A stretch of 64,000 nt of DNA, taken from the NCBI RefSeq assembly GCF_030272615.1, contig NC_081409.1, forward strand, positions 20,586,260 through 20,650,259, in the 5' to 3' direction. The notes beneath the pieces were generated by a model. That model saw nothing but the letters and a program-made list of their open reading frames with translations, was not told the origin of the DNA and searched no databases. The DNA is from Cryptomeria japonica. Taxonomy: Eukaryota; Streptophyta; Pinopsida; Cupressales; Cupressaceae. How positions within the stretch are numbered: position 1 is the stretch's first letter; each line of letters starts with the position of its first letter. Positions 34,741 to 47,115 of the stretch are shown here, one piece after another. Made by a program: the position numbers and the translations under genes.

Positions 34741-36049
34741 GCCATTCAATACTGATAGAATGAAGTGAGCCTTACGCCTCTCAAACATCCATTGTTTAGA
34801 CTTGGGCCTCCTCCCTATCTTCAACTATGTGTTCTTTAGTCTCGTTTGCTCCAATATCTAAATTTACCTCAAATCCTTCTTAAGAACTATATATATATTG
34901 TAATGGTGTAAAATTAGGGTTTCTATATTTAGATATATGAAAACCAATAAATTTCACTTAGGAACCATTACATTAAAAAAGACATGAACCCAATGGATCT
35001 AGCTACAAACCAGGAAGGATAGGGTTGAAAATTCTTATTAGATTCACTTTTGTCTGGGGATATCCTTTTTTAAATTGAATTGCTGAAATTAGGGTAAAAA
35101 TGTTGGAATTGAAGTAAGAACATATGAACAATGAGCTACAGTCATCAGATTGAGCCACAAACGTTGATATGAGGAATGTAAGTGTATTTAGATATGTTCC
35201 CAGGAGCTCTTGAAATGTTGGGACTGGTATGCCCATCACACCAGTCCTCCACATTTCTCTCCGTCTAAAGGGGAATCTGTTTGTCACTATAAATAAAGTC
35301 AATTTTGAAGATCGAAGCTTCGTACTTGTTCCTGCGCACACTAGGGAAGGGAAATAGGTTGGGAAATGAGGTTTGCCTTAGGTCAAACCCTAGTTTTGGA
35401 ATTAACCATGAAATAGAAATGAAATGTAATTGAATTGTCTCCTTTTGAGAGAGATGTTGAATAATGATTGAAACACTAATGATAAACCTTTTAATGGAGC
35501 TTCATTTGTCTCCACAAAGAATTAGGGTTTCATGAAGTCTTCATAAACATAGAACATGAATGCCAATTCCAATGCTTGAATCTTGACCTTATCTCTGCTC
35601 GAATGCTTGAAGGAAGACATAATGCTTGCTCATTTGAATTTGAATGCTTGATTGACTATGATTGTCAGATCGAATGTGTATATCAAAATGAGAGGGGTAG
35701 ACCTCCTTTTATACATGCCCATTGAAAAATAATTTAATTTTCCAACATGAGTTGACATGGGATCTAGGTCCCCATCAAAAGGTTGTGACTGTTGAGGGGC
35801 CCAAAAAAGAGCCTTGATTGGGAGGACCAGGGCACCAGCGCCCTAGTCCCGACCAATCAAGGACCAAGAAAAGAGGGAAAGAAAGTGTGAAATGTGAAAA
35901 TAATAATATTTTTGCATGGTATGAGTAGAATTAGGACTCCAATCAAGCCTCAGGACATGAACGCCAAAGTGAGGGCCCAAATGAGGACAAAATTGTAGAT
36001 TTAGAATGCTATATATATAAGATTTAAGGGAAAGAGAATAAATGAAAAA

Positions 36050-36055
<6 letters not shown>
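34741..36055. other. Non-coding stretch, LTR-like
   Basis: No coding motif. Text such as ACTATAAATAAAGTC (35288-35302) followed by GCTTCGTACTTG, and the hairpin at 35812-35862, resemble LTR or leader sequence of a gypsy element, but no partner LTR was found. Confidence 0.35.
35812..35862. repeat. Strong hairpin (22-bp arms, 6-7 nt loop)
   Basis: CCTTGATTGGGAGGACCAGGGC pairs with GCCCTAGTCCCGACCAATCAAGG with few mismatches. It stands out as G/C-rich in A/T-rich surroundings. Confidence 0.75.

Positions 36056-36082
<27 letters not shown>
36056..36082. repeat. (TA)n microsatellite
   Basis: Uninterrupted TA repeat of about 26 bp. Confidence 0.9.
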
Positions 36083-36085
<3 letters not shown>

Positions 36086-36179
36086 GATTTAAGGGAGAGA
36101 GAGTAAATGAAAACGAGATTATTTTTAATGTGCAACTAGTTCCAAATGTTTGCTAATCTAAAGAGAAGCCCTAAAAAGA

Positions 36180-36640
<461 letters not shown>

Positions 36641-37009
36641 CTCGATATTTTTGTTTCATCTTAGGTGAATACTTCCTTGAAGTCTTATTTAACCTTGCCT
36701 TTTAATTCCCCATGTCCTTCCTTTGCAATTATGACCCTTTAAAATTTCACACAAAAAAATGCAAATTATTTTTATTTTTTATTTTTTTTAAAATGAAAAA
36801 ATATCTATATTTATATGAAAACATTAATAAGAAAAAATGTCGGCCTTGTGTTTGTATGAACATTAGCAATTTATATAATCCATGTTCATACGAACACGCC
36901 TGTTACAAAATTATTTGCATCGGACGTGGTCATACGAATAGGGGTTCAAGCAAATCTCATAGGGTTTGAACAAACTACATTCGAAGTGGTGTTTGATTGA
37001 ACCCCCTTT

Positions 37010-37269
37010 CTATGCATCTCTCCCCCAAACTTTGCAAATTTCTATACATTTTTGGCCTTCAAACCTCTGGTTGGAGTCTCAAATGGAACAATCTTGACAA
37101 CCCACAATGTAAGATGGTAGTCCTTGAAACAAGTATTCCAATGACTATAATTTTATTACATATTGAGTTTATTATGAACTTGTTTTTTTAATTTTACTAA
37201 ACATAGGATTTTCACTGAACATCAACTTCTTTGTTCAATGCATTTGTAAAAAAAGTAAACTAACTAATA
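37010..37269. other. Spacer before element C
   Basis: 260 bp of A/T-rich sequence, nothing recognised. Confidence 0.6.
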
Positions 37270-37274
37270 AAAAT
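37270..37274. repeat. Target-site duplication of element C, left copy (aaaat)
   Basis: Repeated at 62691-62695 on the other side of element C. Confidence 0.85.
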
Positions 37275-38073
37275 TGATGCAGGACCATCCCTGGTTCTTG
37301 GCAATCTTGCATCACCCAAAAATATTTCCTTTCAGTTTCTTTGTTCTGTTCAATAGTTTTGTTTCTGAGAGTTACTAGATACCTTGGCATTGATCATTTC
37401 TCTTGTGGAGCTGGTTTTGAACTTCATTCTTGTTCATCTTTCTTGTTTTGGACCCGTGTTTCATTTGATCTCTTTCTGACAAGTTATTGCTTCCAGATTG
37501 ACTGCCAATTTTTTGTTTTCTCGGATGCTTGAGCTTAACGACTAGTTGTTGTTCCTAGATCTTGTGGAGCGATTCCTTGATTTGTGGAGTTGACTTATCA
37601 TATGTAGGATGATCTTTGATTCCTGGTTGACCCTCTTGTTGGTCTGCGCTTCATGGTGATTCTTTTCCGAATGATTTTCATCTCATCTTTGGGCTGACCT
37701 ATCTACACGTTTAATTTTCCTTTCTTTGGGGAAGGTGGACTTTCTTGGCCAACCCAGATGTTCCCAGATTCTATATAATGATGTATTTGATCGTAGTAGG
37801 AGTATCAAGGATATAGAATAATAGATTGTAGTTTGAATATGATGTTTGCTTCTAGATTGATGCATATGGATGTATTTCTGTAATAAGGCAGTTGCATGCA
37901 TGTAAGCTGAATGTTACCTACAGTTGTGTTTGAATCGATGAATTGATCCATGCTTGATTTGGCATTCTCTCTCTCTCTCTCTCTCTCTCTCCCCTGTGTT
38001 GTTTGTGTTGTTTTGATCTTGCTGCACGGACCAGACTTCTTCTTTGAGGATCCTCCTATTCGTGGCTGCACCA
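37275..38073 (+). repeat. Element C 5' LTR (799 bp)
   Basis: Starts TGATGCAGG, ends GGCTGCACCA. A (CT)n tract lies at 37968-37992 near its end, shorter in the partner. Roughly 90 percent identical to 61902-62690 by eye. Confidence 0.92.
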
Positions 38074-38075
38074 GT

Positions 38076-38088
38076 TGGTATTAGAGCG
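38076..38088 (+). other. Primer-binding site of element C
   Basis: TGGTATTAGAGCG, two bases after the LTR, one change from the TGGTATCAGAGC complement of initiator tRNA-Met. Confidence 0.85.
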
Positions 38089-38242
38089 AAGGTTCGCCCT
38101 GTTGAATTTTCTTGTAGGGTGGTGGATTGCAGATCCAACCTGCAGCTGCAGAGGACTTGCTCCTATGGTGTGAAGAGGTAATGTGAGAGGTGGAAACAAA
38201 GAGATGTTGATCCAGTGGTGATGGACACAAATTGCGGCTCGT

Positions 38243-38595
38243 TTGGATGCTATTGAGACCGCACAGAGAATAGGTCGACATATTGAGGATGTAAGTGATG
38301 AAGAAGAACAAAATGTTGAACCAAAAAATGGAGGTCAATCGAAGTTGGCAGAAGATGATGAAATATTGATTAGAGCTTTGACAAATGTGAACAGTAAACT
38401 TCACTTTAATCCACTGGGGTATAGTGGTAAGTTGGATTCAGATGAGTTGATAGATTGGATTATCGAGATGGAGAAGAAGGTGAAGTTTGCTTGCACAAAG
38501 TTAAAGGGACATGCTTCCTTGTGGTGGGAACATTTGCAGATCAATAGATAGAGGAAAATAAATGAAAAAATTAAATCTTGGGATTGGATGGTGAG
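38243..38595 (+). pseudogene. Gag, first part (element C, before D insertion)
   Basis: A capsid-type gag segment: acidic N-terminus, then LDSDELIDWIIEMEKK and GHASLWWEHLQ, words typical of plant Ty3/gypsy gag. TAG at 38549 stands where CAG is expected. The frame runs directly into the gtgag target site of element D and continues after it at 45264 in the same phase. Confidence 0.8.
38591..38595. repeat. Target-site duplication of element D, left copy (gtgag)
   Basis: Repeated at 45259-45263. It is part of element C gag coding sequence. Confidence 0.93.
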
Positions 38596-39400
38596 TGTTG
38601 GCATTCTACACTCAATGAGAATATGGTTGATGTTGTCATTGATGGCAACCAACCGATAATAGGTTTCTACATATACACTGGCAACACAGACATCATCACT
38701 GGAAGGCACCGACACCGACAGGCACATTCACCGACATCTAGATTACACCAACAATGAAGTATACCGGCTCATAGGTCGACATGAGACAAAGTTTTGTTTG
38801 TATGAATTGTATTGTAAATGCAATTAACTATTTGTAAGCTGACATAATGTATTGTAAAGACTCATATATGTATGAGATCTTATAGATCATTTTGTATAAG
38901 GAAGCGTAAGGATAGGATGATTATTATTTGGTATATGTAAGACATCGAAAGGTTTTTGTTAAGGTATCTGATTGAGCTTAAACTAGTACTGAAACAGGAA
39001 TTAGAGATTCTATTTTGAGTAGTACATTGTATTGGATTTAACTATCCATATTGTAGTCAGTGAGACTCTTCTATTGAGTAGTGATCTCTAGGCTGTTGGC
39101 CTTCCTGCATGTGTAGGCCCATGTTGTAATTAATATTTTTCATATTGGCTAATGAATAAATATTGTGGGTCACAAATCCAGCTGAAGTTTTTCCCATACC
39201 AGGTTTCCTCGCCAAAATATCTTGTGTTATGATGTGCATTTATGTTGTCTCTGTTATTTCTCTTTACTGCATTATTTATTGTTTATCGGTACATTAATTT
39301 AAGTTGCAAAGTTATAACTAAGTTCAAATATTCCACATACCAGTTAGACACTAATTCACCCCCCCTCTCAATGTCTTTGGGACTGTCATTGCATCTAACA
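38596..39400 (+). repeat. Element D 5' LTR (805 bp)
   Basis: TGTTGGCATTC to CATTGCATCTAACA. Collinear with 44452-45258, with several dozen scattered differences by eye. Confidence 0.93.
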
Positions 39401-39402
39401 AT

Positions 39403-39418
39403 TGGTATCAGAGACTGG
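39403..39418 (+). other. Primer-binding site of element D
   Basis: TGGTATCAGAGACTGG, complementary to initiator tRNA-Met over its first 11 bases, two bases after the LTR. Confidence 0.88.
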
Positions 39419-39426
39419 TCCTCTAT

Positions 39427-40544
39427 TTGCAAAAGCCTAACAACTTGAGGAAGATTTTGAAACCGGTATCGATGGAGAGTTTGAGAAAACAGTTGGAAGG
39501 AGCTCTTGAAGATTTTGATGTAGAAAAATTGAAGAATATCAAACTTGAAGATGATCTGAGGACTGCTAAGGAATTCATTAAAGGACTTCAAGAGAACCTA
39601 GTTATAGCACAAAACAAGAAGAAAGAATTCATGAGTAAATGCGGAAACATGATGATGAAAAAGAAAATCTTAGTGATATTGCAGAAAAGTTGAGGCAAGA
39701 GAACAATAACATGAGGAATGAAATGCAAGATTTAACCATGAGGCTATGTAAGGATATTGAAGATAGGAAGAAGAATGAAGAAGACCTTACTAGAAGACTT
39801 AATGACGGAGCAAATGTAAATCTGAGACTTTGTCATGAGAATGATATGCTAAAGACAGATCTGATTCACATGCAACATGATAAGGAGGAGCTTATGAGAC
39901 AAGTTGGGATTCTAGAAAATGAGTTGATCACTGCAAATGAACACAAAGACAAATTCAAGAAAAGTTCAGAAAGACTTGATGACATGTTGAAAAGACAAAA
40001 ACCTGATGGAGATATAATTGGACTTGGATTTGAACATGGAGAATGTTCTGGGATTGCAAATAATCAAGATCATAGTAAACCGGTAAGACAACCTAATGCT
40101 TATAAATTTAATGGGAAATGTTTCAATTGCAACAAGTTTGGTCATAGAGAAAATCAGTGCAGATTTAGAAATAATCAGAATACAAACTTACCCACCGGTC
40201 AATGTTCCAAATGCAATAAAGTTGGTCACAATTCAGAAAATTACAGAATGAATGTGAAATGCTATGTTTGTGGTAGATTTGGAGATTTATATAATCAATG
40301 CAAAACACAAACCGGTCCAGGATATGGAAAATCTATTCAGAGGAATAATGTAACTTGTTATGCATGTAACAAGATTGAGCATATTGCAAAATTTTGTAGA
40401 AGCGAAACTATACCGACGAACAATAAAGGATCTAATGAGAAGCGAAAAGAAAAGGTAAATGAAATAAAGAAAGAATTTTCAAAACAATGGATTAAGAAGA
40501 GAGATCAGAGAGTTGATGAATCTATCTCTGCACCGGTAGAATAG
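39427..40544 (+). pseudogene. Gag-like coiled-coil protein with four zinc knuckles (element D)
   Basis: Two overlapping open stretches (39427-39693 and 39639-40544) are joined by a one-base shift near 39640. The first ~180 residues are a long charged coiled coil (heptad-like KLRQENNNMRNEMQDL). Then four CCHC-type knuckles follow: CFNCNKFGHRENQC (complete), CSKCNKVGHNSENY (last Cys changed to Tyr), CYVCGRFGDLYNQC (His changed to Asp), CYACNKIEHIAKFC (complete). A Lys-rich tail ends at TAG 40542. It should bind element RNA. No copia capsid domain is recognised upstream, so the coiled coil may replace it. Confidence 0.8.
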
Positions 40545-40737
40545 AGTAATCCTCCACCCATAGGAGATTCTTCATCTAACTAAGGAATAATCCTTAGGGG
40601 GTATGGTAGCAAGTTGAAAATCATGCATTCTACCCTCAGTTGATGGTAAGAAGACACATTTCTTCTTTACCGACAGATGTGTTAAGATTTCACTTAACTA
40701 ACAAGCATTTAATGTGGTTTTTGAAGAACTTTTTGGT

Positions 40738-40743
40738 TATATA
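40738..40743 (+). promoter_or_regulatory. Possible internal TATA box before ORF2 (element D)
   Basis: GGTTATATAGCACC lies about 180 bp upstream of ATG 40922, in a 380-bp non-coding gap with a leader-like CT/A-rich sequence. It may drive a separate mRNA for ORF2, but could be chance in A/T-rich DNA. Confidence 0.3.
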
Positions 40744-40921
40744 GCACCGAAAAACCCTCATTTTCATCCACCAAGCATTCAAAGAGCGTGAAATTGAGCA
40801 AAGGCATCATAAGGCGAAGCAACAAGGTATTTTCAGGCATTCAAGGATTTCAAGAAAGAGGTATTTATCTTTCGATATTGCATCTTCATCTTCTACACCT
40901 GAGTTTATTGAAAACCCTACT

Positions 40922-43900
40922 ATGGTAGAAAACATTAACCACCCTAGACCCGTGTTTAACATCATCCCTGAAATTGCCAAGCAAGATGATTCTATCAGAG
41001 ATTTTTTGAAAATTCCAAAGGGAGTCGCTTTTGTTGAAGACCCTAGAATTTACACTCACTGCAACATAGAAAATTTAGGGACTGATGACCTAAAGAACAT
41101 ATACAATGATATTATTACTGATGAACAAGGTTTGGTTAAACCGGAGCACAAGATTGTAGGAGACCTAGGATTTGTTGAAATTCTGAACATACCTGAATTT
41201 CTGAAGGAGGTAGTTCGTCTTGTACTGAGTAGAGTTCATGGAGAGTTTATGTGGCTAGACTCTTTTTTTAAAATCTCAAAGGAAGCAATCAAGGCAGTTA
41301 TTGGTTTACCCTTAACCAGTAGTAGGCCTAACAAAACAAAGAAGATACCTAAAAAGGGTGTTATGGACCTAACTGAAGAGCTACATATGACAACAGATCT
41401 CTTAGGGTTAATGACATTACTGATGCAAATATGAGATATGTGAGTATGGTACTTGGCTATAGAGTAACTCATACAAACAAATTAAATTCAATTTTCAGCT
41501 TATGTATTCATAGTGCATGGTCAAGAACAATGCTAGGATTGATATTTGTGAATGGCTTAAGGATGAACTGATTGATAACCTGAAAAAGATTAAGGGTGAC
41601 AAGAAGGGGACATTTCATTTTGACAACCTACTTGTGTGTTTGATGCTTTACTTCACCAAAGAGATACCCGATATTGGTCATAAGGACTTTGGATATGACA
41701 TCCTGGTAGGCAAACAAATCATGGAAGCTATCACTGGTATGGGCTCTAACATTGACAACATTATAGCAAACTACAAAAACTTCCAAACTAAGATGAAAGA
41801 TAGAGAAAGGTTACCACAAAGCATAGTAGATAAGTATGATAAGAAAATCTGCTTTGTAATCAAACAAGATGAAACATGGATGGAAGCTGTTACTCCTAGA
41901 ACTATTTGGATAAAAAAAATGAGTTATGAAGTTGATCTAAATATTCTTGAAGCATATGCTAAAACACTTCTTGATGCACCTAAGGAACCATCTAAAGAAA
42001 TTTTTGGTAGTGCTGAGACCATTGCGAGTGTTGTTTCGATGCAGAAGCAGAGAAAAAGAAGAGAGAAATTTATCAGAGATGTATCCAAGATGGCTAAGGA
42101 GGTTAAGGAAAATGTAATGAACTTGAGTGGTATATCTATTAGTGAACTAGAAGGATTGAAACCAGAAGCTCATGTTTCATCGGTTGTCACTTCTTCGGAT
42201 ACAGACAGTGGAAAAGCTGCCGAGTTCAAGAGAGTAGAAAGGAAGAAGAGAAAACCCTCACCGGTACCCTCTCCTTCTCCCAAAAGGACTAGAACATTAA
42301 GGACGAAGTAGTAGGCTATAAGGGAGCCTAAGAAGAAGCTAACACCAAAGAAGAAACAACCTAAGACACCGGATACCCTTACACTGAAGAAATTGGTAAA
42401 TGAGATAACTCAAGATGGTAATCTTTGCAATGTAAATAAATATTATCATTCATTCAAAGATTCTGACAAGGAGACTATAGAGGCTAGTATAATTTTGTAT
42501 TTAGACATCTATAAGGAGGATTTGATTGAAGTTGTTGATGATCTGCCGAATGACTTGTATCTAAGATTAGAAGCTAAAAGAATGTCAGTAATGGAATTAG
42601 ATAAAAAGTTAAAAGTTGAAGCATTATTGGCAGTGCACCCTGTAAACTCTAAAGAGGAAATTGATGAGCTAATCTCAGAAGCAAACCAGTCAGTTTTTGT
42701 GAGTGGACACCGACAGGTTAGCCTAATGTCCAGGAGAGTGAAAGAGATTGCTGATGACACTGCAGACAAATGGGACATATTCTTTGTTGAAAAAGAAAAG
42801 AAAGAGGAAAGGGAGAGACAAAAAATGGACAAATCTTTTGCAAAGGTATACCAAAAGGACAAAGGTAATAGCAAGATTGGTAGTATACCTATTATAAAGG
42901 TAACAGATAACATTCCTCCACCAACACATAATACTCCACCAATAACTTCAGATACACTGGTACATACTGACAATCAATCGGATAAGGAAACTGAAGAAGT
43001 TACACATGATGACACTAACCCCGATTCTGAAATTATTTTCACTATGAATGTTGATACTCAAGGTTTTAACATTGTTGTGGATAAAGAGATTGCAGAGGTT
43101 AAGACAACTGATGCTAAGAATAGTGAGATCTCTGAGTCACCAACACACACTTTTGACTCTCAGAACATTCAAATACTGACACACGCTAAGCAACCGGAGA
43201 CTGAGAAACCAACAGAGGATAAGGTAACTAACACTAAGAAACTGGAGATAGATAAACCAGAAGTTGCAGAGGTACTTACATAGACTGAATAACCAAAAGA
43301 AGCAAAGGTAATAACATAGATAGAGAAACCATCAGAAAATGTGAATAAAGAGGAAGCAATTGATGGAAATAAGGAAGAAATAGTTAAGGTAATTGGGCAA
43401 GTATCTGTTGAAAGGAAATCTATTGCAAAACCAGGGACATCTACTAGAGAATTCAAACCTACTAATGTAACATATGCTCTATTGGATTCTATTAAGAGGA
43501 TAACAGATTGCAATGCCTTAGCATTTAAGGCTATTGATGACACATTACCTATCTTGAAGATGATTGCACCAACCTGTAAGATAGATCATATTGAGGATTG
43601 TTTAGGTAAATTGGATGCATTGTCCAAGTTTATTGCTGAAAACATTCTAACTATAATTAAGGTGAATGAGGAAATTGTAAAGGAAAGAGTAGATAAAGAG
43701 AAAGGTAAATTATTTGAGAAAACTATCAATGATTATGCTGAGAATATGGATTCACTATTACTGGTACTTAACTCAACAATTTTGGAATATAAGGAGTTGT
43801 ATAGAGAAGCTTGCAAGCCTCACCACCTAACTGAAGATATTGATGAGGAAATTAAGAAGACACAAAAGGAAATAGATGATATTGCAGATAATATGATAGG

Positions 43901-44240
43901 TTCTTCGGGATTTATCTCAATTTTTGAGCAGGAAATGGTAGTTTTTGAGGAAAAGTTGGAGAAACTTGAGAAAGAGAAAGCAACGATAAGGTCAAAGGCC
44001 CAAGAACTGAAAAGAAAACTTGGTCCAAGATTGGACAGTCTTATCACTCAACAGGTTGAGCTATCAAAGGAAAAAATTCAAGGTGAACGGTCACCGGAGC
44101 AACAGATGCACTATCTGATCAACATGATCCAACACACAGAAACCATTCTTTTTGACAATAACAAATTTATGCAGAGCCTAAATGTAATTTTGGCGGACAT
44201 TTTTCAACTTGTACAAAACCGGTTACAGGCTACGAGGTAG
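40922..44240 (+). pseudogene. Element D ORF2: long protein of unknown function, replaces pol
   Basis: One ancestral frame of about 1,100 codons. N-terminal globular part (40922-42050) has FLKIPKGVAFVEDPRIY, LVLSRVHGEFMWLD and AIKAVIGLPL; a middle basic part (42180-42380, KKRKPSPVPSPSPKRTRT) looks like a nuclear localisation signal. An acidic, Thr/Pro/Glu-rich region (42850-43340) and a coiled coil (43860-44100) follow. Shifts occur near 41400 and 41512. From 41517 to the TAG at 44238 the frame is single but has TAG TAG at 42309 and stops at 43281, 43290 and near 43317, mostly where CAG or CAA is expected. No RT, integrase, protease or RNase H motif. The N-terminal words recall proteins seen in conifer-type repeats, but I cannot name a family. 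Confidence 0.65.
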
Positions 44241-44288
44241 CATTTTTTGTATTCTTTGATTATTTTTGACATCCTTTGCCATTGATGT

Positions 44289-44299
44289 CAAAGGGGGAG
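44289..44299 (+). other. Polypurine tract of element D
   Basis: GATGTCAAAGGGGGAG is the PPT context common in plant copia elements. It lies about 150 bp before the 3' LTR rather than adjacent, so it may be an ancestral or internal PPT. Confidence 0.55.
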
Positions 44300-44451
44300 T
44301 AGTATGGAGAAAAATAAATGTACAGAAGAGATCACTTGCTTAGGGGAAGCACACTCTTTTTGGGATCAGATTTTGGACTTCATTTTTGGATAACAGTTTT
44401 GGGTTTTGGATTTTTCTCATGAGTGTTTCCATCAATACCAATGGAAGAGAT

Positions 44452-45258
44452 TGTTGACATTCTACACTTAATGAGAATATGGTTGATGTTGTCATTGATG
44501 GCAACCAACTGATAACAGGTTTCTATATATACACCGGCAATGCAGACATCATCACCGACAAGCACCAGTACCGATAGGCACATTCACTGGCATCCAGATT
44601 ATACCGGCAATGAAGTATACCGGCTCTCAGGCCGACGTGAGACAAAGTTTTGTTTATATGAATTGTATTGTAAATATAATTAATTATTTGTAAGCTGACA
44701 TGATGTATTATAAAGACTCATATATGCATGAGATCTTATAGATCATTTTGCATAAGGAAGCATAAGGATAAGATGATTATTATTTGGTATATGTAAGACA
44801 ATGAAAGGTTTTTGTTAAGGTATCTGACTGAGCTTAAACTGGTACTGAACCAGGCATTAGAGATGCTATTTTAAGTAGTACATTGTATTGGATTTAACTA
44901 TACATATTGTAGTCAGTGAGACTCTTCTATTGAACAACGAGCTCTAGGCTGTTGGCCTTCCTGCATGTGCAGGCACATGTTGTAAGTAATATTTTTTCAT
45001 ATTGGCTAGTGAGTAAATATTGTGGGTCACAAATCCCACCGAGTTTTTTCCCACACCGGGTTTCCTCGCCAAAATATCTTGTGTTATGGTGTGCATTTAT
45101 GTTGTCTCTGTTATTTCTCTTTACTTCATTATTTCTTGTTTACCGGTACATTAATTTAAGCTGCAAAGTTATAAGTAAGTTCAAATATTCCACATATTGG
45201 TTAGACACTGATTCAACCCCCCCTCTCAGTGTCTTTGGGACTACCATTGCATCTAACA
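44452..45258 (+). repeat. Element D 3' LTR (807 bp)
   Basis: TGTTGACATTC to CATTGCATCTAACA, directly followed by gtgag. Confidence 0.93.
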
Positions 45259-45263
45259 GTGAG
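45259..45263. repeat. Target-site duplication of element D, right copy (gtgag)
   Basis: Identical to 38591-38595. Gag codons resume here. Confidence 0.93.
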
Positions 45264-45960
45264 TAAGTTGAAGGCAAAGTTTTGGCCAGCAGATTATGAA
45301 GTCAATTTGTTCTGGAGATCGTAGAATCTGAAGCAGAAAGAATCTAGTGTGAAAGAGTACACCGAGGAGTTCTATAAGTTGAATATTAGATTCAGACGTG
45401 TTGAAGATGAAGTTGAGTAGATTGCGAGGTATGTTAATGGTTTAATAATGTCTACACAAGATAAAATTAATATGGTAAAATTGCAGTGTGGAAGAAGCTT
45501 ATCAGTATGCCCTAAAAGCTAAAGAAAGATTGAATAAGAGGCATGAGCAGAGACAAAGAGGAAGAGGTGAAATATTTCAGAGAGCTAGATCCTTTACCAA
45601 AGGTGGTAGATCCTTTTTAGAATAGAATAAAGGAAAGGCATAAGATAAGAGTGATGAAAATTCAAATTGGAGGAACAAAGGAAATCACTACCGAAATGGT
45701 GGACAAGGTGGTTATTGGAATGAGGGTTTTAAGAGAGATGATAAGAGAAAGTTTACTGAAACCTGTTTCAAGTGTGGTGGAGAAGGACATCAAGATTTTG
45801 AATGTATACAAGGGAATAAGAGGGATGAGAATGGTGGAAGGACCACTTTTGTAGAAAAGGAACCAACCAGATCATTGAACAAACTGGAGGATGGTGAAGC
45901 TTTGATGATAAGAAGAGCCCTATGTCAGAATGAGACAGAATTTGTTCCAAACAAGATGTA
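45264..45960 (+). pseudogene. Gag, second part with zinc knuckle (element C)
   Basis: Continues the capsid: SKLKAKFWPADYEVNLF, KESSVKEYTEEFYKLNIR, then with a shift a basic region and the zinc knuckle CFKCGGEGHQDFEC (C-x2-C-x4-H-x4-C, about 45752-45793). Broken by TAGs near 45327 and 45418 and a shift near 45490. Confidence 0.8.
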
Positions 45961-46586
45961 AGGTGGAAGGTAAGTGTTGTAAGGTTATTATTGATAGTGG
46001 CAGTTCAGATAATTTATCCTCGGAGGAGATTGTGAACAAGTTGAAGTTGCAGAGGTTGAAACACCCTAAACCCTACTAGATAGCATGGATTTAGGATAAT
46101 CATAAGATATTGGTAAGTGAGCAATGTTTGGTTAAGTTGAAGATAGGAGAATACTATGATGAATTTATGTGTGATATTATGCCTATGGATGTTTGCCATG
46201 TTTTGTTGGGAAGGCCCTGGCAGTATGATAGATAGGCTATGCATGATGGGAGAAAGAATATCTATACTATTGTTGCAAATGGGAAGAAACAAACTTTGTT
46301 GCCTTTGGAAGAACCCCTGAGAAGTGAGATATGCACGAGTGTCAGAATCTGTTTGGTCGATGGGAGAAAGTTTCTAGATGGATTGAAGAGTGAAAATGTG
46401 TTGATACCTAAGGAACTTGATTTGAAACTAGAGGAAGAATAACCAGAGGAGATAAAAGAGTTGTTGATAGCATATGAAGACATCATTTCAGATAATGTAC
46501 TTGATGGATTACCCCCTATGAGAAGCATAGGTGATTGCATGTATTTGATTCCCAGAGCTAGTTTACCTAGTAAGCAAGCACAATGA
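45961..46586 (+). pseudogene. Aspartic protease (element C)
   Basis: VIIDSGSSDN with catalytic Asp at 45993, then a segment ending CHVLLGRPWQYD near 46195-46230, the usual Ty3/gypsy protease end. A linker with LLPLEEP follows. TAGs near 46078, 46090 and 46232 fall at expected Gln or Trp codons. Confidence 0.8.
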
Positions 46587-47115
46587 ATGACACCGAGAGA
46601 GAATGAAGAGTTGAATAAGCAAGTGCATGAGTTGTTGAGGAAAGGTCTGATCAGAGAAATTCTATGCCCTTGTGCAGTACCTATTGTGTTGGCACCGAAG
46701 AAGAATGGAGAATGGAGGATGTGTACAGATTCAAGAGAAATAAACCAAATTACAATAAAGTACAGATTTCCTTTGCTTAGGATGGATGCCATAATGGTCT
46801 GTTTGAGTGGAGCTAGATATTTCAAACAAATTGATTTGAAAAGTGGATATCATCATATTAGAATCAGAGAAGGTGATGAATGGAAGACATCATTTAAGAA
46901 AAATGAAGGATTGTATGAGTGGTTGGTAATACCCTTTGGATTGACTAATGCACCGAGTAATTTTATGAGATTGATGAATGAGGTATTGAAGAAATTCTTG
47001 GGTAAGTTTATGATTGTATATTTAGATGACATTATAATTTTCAGTAAGAAAAAGGAGGAACATTTGTTGCATATGAGACAAGTTTTGTAGAGATTGAGAG
47101 AAGAGAAGTTGCTGA
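46587..47115 (+). pseudogene. Reverse transcriptase, N-terminal two thirds (element C)
   Basis: 167 open codons with KGLIREILCPCAVPIVLAP, FKQIDLKSGYHHIRI (first catalytic Asp), VIPFGLTNAPSNFMRLMN and the intact catalytic box YLDDII at about 47018-47035. An upstream TGA near 46585 and a TAG at 47088 interrupt it. It is cut by element B at the gctga target site and resumes at 59717. Confidence 0.9.
47111..47115. repeat. Target-site duplication of element B, left copy (gctga)
   Basis: Repeated at 59712-59716. Removing B and one copy restores the element C RT sequence. Confidence 0.92.

Larger units (their letters stand above)
38596..45258 (+). mobile_element. Element D: copia-type LTR element without pol, nested in C gag
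   Basis: 6.66 kb with 805- and 807-bp LTRs (TGTTG...CTAACA), initiator tRNA-Met PBS, polypurine tract and a 5-bp TSD. It carries a gag-like coiled-coil plus zinc-knuckle protein and a second very long frame with no RT, integrase or protease motif. It must have used enzymes from another element. LTR style suggests Ty1/copia; without pol that is inference. Confidence 0.9.

Noticed and set aside
35003-35341. Minus-strand 112-codon frame
   Set aside because: No family motif; sequence looks LTR- or leader-like with a TATA box on the opposite strand.
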